Assembly (NCBI GenBank): GCA_023435725.1
Contig: JAEYRD010000192.1
Location: 1-5,460 of the forward strand
Reading direction: 5' to 3'
Source of the DNA: Pseudomonadota bacterium
GTDB taxonomy: Bacteria; Pseudomonadota; Alphaproteobacteria; Rhizobiales; Xanthobacteraceae
Length of the DNA stretch: 5,460 bases
Shown here piece by piece: positions 4,883-5,460 of this stretch; the stretch's first letter is position 1, and each line of letters begins with the position of its first letter. The translations under genes and the position numbers were made by a program. The notes under the pieces were generated by a model. The model was given only the letters and a program-made list of their open reading frames with translations. It was not told where the DNA came from and did not search any database.

Positions 4883-5460
4883 TCACTCCGCCGCTTTTTC
4901 CCTTAGCCGCTGCGCGTAAACGTTGATGACCAGGGCCGCCAGCAGGATCAGGCCGCGGATCAGGATCTTCAGGAAGCTGTCGATGTTGACGTGGTCGAGG
5001 CCGTTGTTGAGGACGCCGAGCACGAACAGGCCGACGATGGTGTTGCCGATGCCGCCGCGGCCGCCGAACAGGCTGGTGCCGCCGACGACGACGGCGGCGA
5101 TGGAGTCGAGCAGGTAGGTGTCGAACTCGTTCTGCTGGGCGCTGCCGAAATGGGCGACACCGAGCATGCCGCCGATGCCGGAGCAGACGGCGGAGACCAC
5201 CATGACCGCGCCGAGGATGAGCTTGACGTTGAGGCCGGAATATTCGGCCGCTTCGCGGTTGCCGCCGACCATGTAGACGTAGCGGCCGAAGCGCGTGTAG
5301 GTCAGCACCAGATGGCCGCCGAGCAGCATCACGGCCGCGACGATGACGATCCAGGGAATGCCGCCGATCGAGCCTGAGCCGAGCGTGGTGATGAGGTCCG
5401 GCACCTTGTAGGCGATCTGGCCGCGCACCAGCAGTGCGGAGATGCCGGCGGCGATCTGCA
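4883..5460 (-). CDS. Sugar ABC transporter permease (RbsC/XylH-like, BPD_transp_2), C-terminal part
   Basis: The frame is open to the right edge (residues QIAAGISALL precede the first possible GTG at 5428), so the N-terminal part is outside; 191 residues are visible of a family usually 310-400 long. These inner-membrane proteins form the channel for a sugar ABC importer. Hydrophobic membrane segments are IPWIVIVAAVMLLGGHLVL, LILGAVMVVSAVCSGIGGML, IAAVVVGGTSLF, IVGLFVLGVLNNGL and ILIRGLILLAALVINVYA. The cytoplasmic coupling loop VGGNREAAEYSGLNV and the SIAAVVVGGTSLFGGRGGIGNT block are diagnostic of the ribose/xylose-type permeases. Codons almost all end in G or C. It is the last gene of an operon arriving from the right, and its stop is followed by the probable repeat. 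The sugar cannot be assigned. Confidence 0.92.
   Translation of the reverse strand, partial: QIAAGISALLVRGQIAYKVPDLITTLGSGSIGGIPWIVIVAAVMLLGGHLVLTYTRFGRYVYMVGGNREAAEYSGLNVKLILGAVMVVSAVCSGIGGMLGVAHFGSAQQNEFDTYLLDSIAAVVVGGTSLFGGRGGIGNTIVGLFVLGVLNNGLDHVNIDSFLKILIRGLILLAALVINVYAQRLREKAAE

Noticed and set aside
4737..4919. A 60-codon + strand frame after the regulator.
   Set aside because: It lies in the probable repeat and runs into the antisense of the permease 3' end, with no ribosome binding site and no recognisable protein.
1..5460. CRISPR array, tRNA/rRNA genes, transposase or insertion-sequence ends.
   Set aside because: No spaced direct repeats, no tRNA-like cloverleaf and no transposase frame were seen, and I found no terminal inverted repeats flanking the 513-525 junction.

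Overview
The window looks like chromosomal DNA from a high-GC alphaproteobacterium. Bradyrhizobium or a close relative is most likely, judging from the orphan Bug-type binding protein, the CaiB/MaoC/IclR gene style and an intergenic block at about 4757-4870 that resembles a repeat I remember from Bradyrhizobium/Rhodopseudomonas genomes. No search was run, so the genus is an inference.

Left edge (1-555, + strand): the C-terminal half of an MhpD-like 2-keto-4-pentenoate hydratase is followed after 21 nt by the intact ribosome binding site and start of a fumarylacetoacetate hydrolase (FAH)-family gene. That second gene keeps only about 32 recognisable codons. Near 513-525 its sequence changes abruptly into the antisense of a CoA-transferase gene. 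This is the scar of a rearrangement: the FAH gene is a 5' stump, and the CoA-transferase has apparently lost its own stop codon and ends inside the stump.

Centre (477-3763, - strand): a four-gene operon in transcription order. It encodes a FAS1-like/MaoC-N hotdog protein (start corrected to 3763), a catalytic MaoC-like hydratase, a secreted Bug/TctC solute-binding protein, and a CaiB/BaiF class III CoA-transferase with its catalytic Asp at residue 169. The simplest reading is capture of a carboxylate in the periplasm, activation to a CoA thioester by CoA transfer, and hydration of an enoyl-CoA by a two-subunit hotdog hydratase. The substrate cannot be read from the sequence. No TctA/TctB membrane subunits, lyase or dehydrogenase lie in the window.

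Regulator (3861-4631, + strand): a divergent IclR-family regulator resembling the PcaR/PcaU/PobR branch, probably starting at TTG. The 97-nt divergent gap holds a perfect 15-nt palindrome (3782-3796) just upstream of the first operon gene's ribosome binding site, which is a good operator candidate, and a second inverted repeat (3825-3845) in front of the regulator.

Right edge (4632-5460): 251 nt without a convincing gene, the second half of which is the probable intergenic repeat, then the C-terminal 191 residues of an RbsC/XylH-like sugar ABC transporter permease on the - strand. The permease uses almost exclusively G/C-ending codons, unlike the catabolic block, and belongs to a separate transport operon that enters from the right.
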